A stretch of DNA of 8,752 nucleotides from Mycobacteriaceae bacterium. Its GTDB lineage: Bacteria; Actinomycetota; Actinomycetes; Mycobacteriales; Mycobacteriaceae. Below, piece by piece: positions 6,857 to 8,752 of the stretch. The notes under the pieces are model-generated. The model saw nothing but the letters and a program-made list of their open reading frames with translations, ran no database searches and was not told the origin of the DNA. Location of the stretch: contig JAFAWC010000648.1 of the NCBI GenBank assembly GCA_019242135.1, forward strand, positions 1-8,752, written 5' to 3'. Position 1 is the first letter of the stretch. Every line of letters begins with the position of its first letter. The position numbers were made by a program, and so were the translations under genes.

Positions 6857-8574
6857 CGACGGTCGAGTGCCGCGTCGCGACCCGTGCCACGGGCCTGCTG
6901 CAGACGTTCAACACCGCGGACGTGATCGACTCTGCTGATGTTCATGTGGCTCGTCGACTGGCATCGATGGTCGACGAAACCGACGAGCGGGTCGCGCTGG
7001 CGATCGCACTCGTCGTGCGGGCTCTGCGTGGTGGCTCGGTGTGCGTCGATCTCAGAACGATCGGAACACAGGTCGGCGCTGGCGATCTGCCGTGGCCGCA
7101 GCCCTCGTCATGGTTGGCCGCCATCGAACGAAGTCCACTGCTGCAGTCACCGCCGGTGCTGCGGCTGTCCGACGGTCTGCTGTACCTGGACCGGTACTGG
7201 CGCGAGGAGCAGCAGGTCGCCGACGACCTTTTGGCGCTCCTGCCGTCGTCGCGGCAGACACCCGTCCCGGATATCAGCCGGTTGTTTCCGCCGGGCTATG
7301 AGGAACAACGCGGTGCTGCCGAAACTGCGCTGTCACAGGGGCTAACGGTGCTCACCGGTGGGCCGGGCACCGGTAAGACGACGACGGTCGCGCGGCTGTT
7401 GGCATTGTTCGCCGACCAGGCGCAGCTGCTCGGGAATCCCCGGCCCCGAATCGCTTTGGCTGCGCCGACGGGCAAGGCGGCGGCCCGGCTGCAAGAGGCG
7501 GTGCAACTCGAGATCGACCGGCTCGACGCCGTTGACCGCGCGCGGCTGTCCGGCCTGCGGGCGACCACCCTGCACCGGCTGCTGGGCAGCCGTCCGGATA
7601 CATCGTCGCGGTTCAAACATCACCGCGGTAATCGGTTGCCGCACGATGCCATTGTCGTCGACGAGACGTCGATGGTGTCGCTGACGATGATGGCGCGACT
7701 GTTGGAGGCGGTGCGACCGCAGACGCGGCTGCTGCTTGTCGGAGACCCTGAACAGTTGGCCTCGGTGGAAGCCGGTGCGGTGCTGGCCGATCTGGTTGAC
7801 GGCCTGGACGGCCGATGCGACAGCCCGGTCGCCGCCCTGAGGACGTCGCATCGCTTCGGCGAGTCGATTGGCCTTTTGGCCCAAGCGGTTCGCGACGGCA
7901 TCGCCGACCGCGCAGTCGAGGTACTGCAGACGGGTGGAGAGCACATTGAGTGGATCGACGCCGACGCTCCGGCCGAGAGTCTTCGTGAGGTTCTCCTGCC
8001 GCACGCCCTGAAGCTTCGCCGAGCCGCCGTTGTCGGTGACGCGCCAGCCGCTTTGGCGATCCTTGACGAGCACCGCCTGCTGTGCGCGCACCGCCGTGGA
8101 TCCCATGGGGTACAGCACTGGAACCGCCAGGTGCAGCGCTGGCTCACCGAGGCGACCGGCGAGCCGATCTGGTCGGACTGGTATGTGGGGCGGCCGATTC
8201 TGGTGTCCTCGAACGACTACGGGTTGGGTCTGTTCAACGGCGACACCGGTGTCACGATCCGGGACGACGGGGTGTTACGCGCCATCATCGCCGGCACGGA
8301 CGGTCAGCGCGAATTCGCCACCAGCCGGCTCTCGGACATCGAAACCGTGCACGCGATGACGATCCACAAGAGCCAGGGCAGCCAGGCCAACGAGGTAACC
8401 GTGCTGCTGCCCCCGCCAGACTCACGCCTGCTCACCCGCGAGTTGCTCTACACCGGTGTCACTCGGGCGAAAACCAAGGTTCGGCTGGTCGGGTCCGAGG
8501 CGCAGGTGCGCGCGGCGATCGCCAGCCGGGCGACCCGCGCGACGGGTCTCGCGCGGTTACTTGCACGACGATAA
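6853..8574 (+). CDS. recD: RecBCD enzyme (exodeoxyribonuclease V) subunit RecD / alpha, 5'-3' helicase
   Basis: RecD is the fast 5'-3' SF1B helicase of RecBCD, pulling the strand opposite to RecB. The product has 573 residues (E. coli about 608). Residues 1 to about 140 form the RecD-type N-terminal domain, with helices such as HVARRLASM and DERVALAIALVVRAL, which in E. coli contacts RecB/RecC. Motor motifs follow: Walker A GGPGTGKTT (169-177, K175); motif Ia AAPTGKAAAR (203-212); motif II DETSM (270-274); motif III GDPEQL (297-302); motif IV TSHRF (331-335); the 2B-insert segment PILVSSNDYGLGLFNGDTG (about 448-466); motif V TIHKSQGSQ (503-511); motif VI YTGVTRAK (533-540) with arginine finger R538. 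All are intact, so an active ATPase is expected. Length and context point to RecD proper rather than the stand-alone, longer RecD2. It is the last gene of the operon and ends with TAA at 8572. Its strong ribosome binding site lies within recB. Confidence 0.97.
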   Translation: MTTVECRVATRATGLLQTFNTADVIDSADVHVARRLASMVDETDERVALAIALVVRALRGGSVCVDLRTIGTQVGAGDLPWPQPSSWLAAIERSPLLQSPPVLRLSDGLLYLDRYWREEQQVADDLLALLPSSRQTPVPDISRLFPPGYEEQRGAAETALSQGLTVLTGGPGTGKTTTVARLLALFADQAQLLGNPRPRIALAAPTGKAAARLQEAVQLEIDRLDAVDRARLSGLRATTLHRLLGSRPDTSSRFKHHRGNRLPHDAIVVDETSMVSLTMMARLLEAVRPQTRLLLVGDPEQLASVEAGAVLADLVDGLDGRCDSPVAALRTSHRFGESIGLLAQAVRDGIADRAVEVLQTGGEHIEWIDADAPAESLREVLLPHALKLRRAAVVGDAPAALAILDEHRLLCAHRRGSHGVQHWNRQVQRWLTEATGEPIWSDWYVGRPILVSSNDYGLGLFNGDTGVTIRDDGVLRAIIAGTDGQREFATSRLSDIETVHAMTIHKSQGSQANEVTVLLPPPDSRLLTRELLYTGVTRAKTKVRLVGSEAQVRAAIASRATRATGLARLLARR

Positions 8575-8752
8575 CCCGTGTTCCGACCGCGCCCGCGAGA
8601 TCGAGGCAGCGGCAGAAACGGGCCGTCCGCGCCCCACCGCCCGATGAACACCGGCAGTGACACATCGGCGACGCGGTCGACAGGAACCGCGGTCAATCGG
8701 GGAAACGCGATGTCGAGGCGGGATGCGGTCGCCGCGATCAGCGAGTACGAAC
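8575..8752. other. Unassigned 178-base flank downstream of recD; possible edge of a neighbouring gene
   Basis: No convincing stem-loop plus T-run terminator follows recD. Two frames run off the right edge. On the + strand, an ATG at 8710 (beginning MSRRDAVAAISEYE) has GGGGAA at 8699-8704 a few bases upstream, and an in-frame ATG at 8644 precedes it. From 8644 on, about 80% of codons start with a purine, as coding sequence often does. On the - strand, a frame entering from the edge gives globular-looking peptide (for example DVSLPVFIGRWGADGPFLPLP), but its stop lies at 8448, well inside recD, an unusually deep overlap. Both frames share the same wobble positions, so third-base G+C cannot separate them. 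I do not assign a gene. Confidence 0.4.

Overview
The window carries a complete recC-recB-recD operon on the + strand, encoding the three subunits of the RecBCD helicase-nuclease (exodeoxyribonuclease V). The high G+C content, the strong G/C preference at third codon positions, the gene order recC-recB-recD without the ptrA gene that separates recC and recB in E. coli, and the overall resemblance of the proteins to mycobacterial RecBCD all suggest a Mycobacterium/Mycolicibacterium-type actinobacterium. The species cannot be named from the sequence alone.

Layout. Bases 1-254 are the upstream flank. On the - strand this flank holds a small open frame (156 down to 40, 38 codons). It has an excellent Shine-Dalgarno sequence and a hydrophobic segment, and looks like a real single-span membrane mini-protein transcribed divergently from the rec operon. 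The 98 bases between it and recC contain a T7 tract and a TANNNT -10-like hexamer (241-246), placed so that recC could be transcribed as a leaderless or nearly leaderless mRNA. recC runs 255-3557, recB 3557-6856 and recD 6853-8574. The genes overlap by 1 base (TGATG) and 4 bases (ATGA), so translation is probably coupled and subunit synthesis coordinated. Bases 8575-8752 are the downstream flank. No terminator is evident there, and it may contain the start or end of a neighbouring gene that cannot be assigned safely. No stretch longer than 300 bases lacks a gene.

How the genes work together. RecB is a 3'-5' SF1A helicase with a C-terminal PD-(D/E)XK nuclease. RecD is a 5'-3' SF1B helicase. 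RecC is the scaffold that splits the duplex and carries dead helicase and nuclease folds. All catalytic motifs expected in RecB and RecD are present and no gene is frameshifted, so the complex should be functional. From genetic work in M. smegmatis (established knowledge), mycobacterial RecBCD serves the single-strand annealing pathway of double-strand break repair, while AdnAB handles resection for RecA-dependent recombination.

This is mostly ordinary core-genome DNA, and I do not see a novel multi-gene system. The observations most worth a second look are the small membrane ORF, the possible leaderless recC promoter, the divergent motif V of RecB, and the unresolved right edge.
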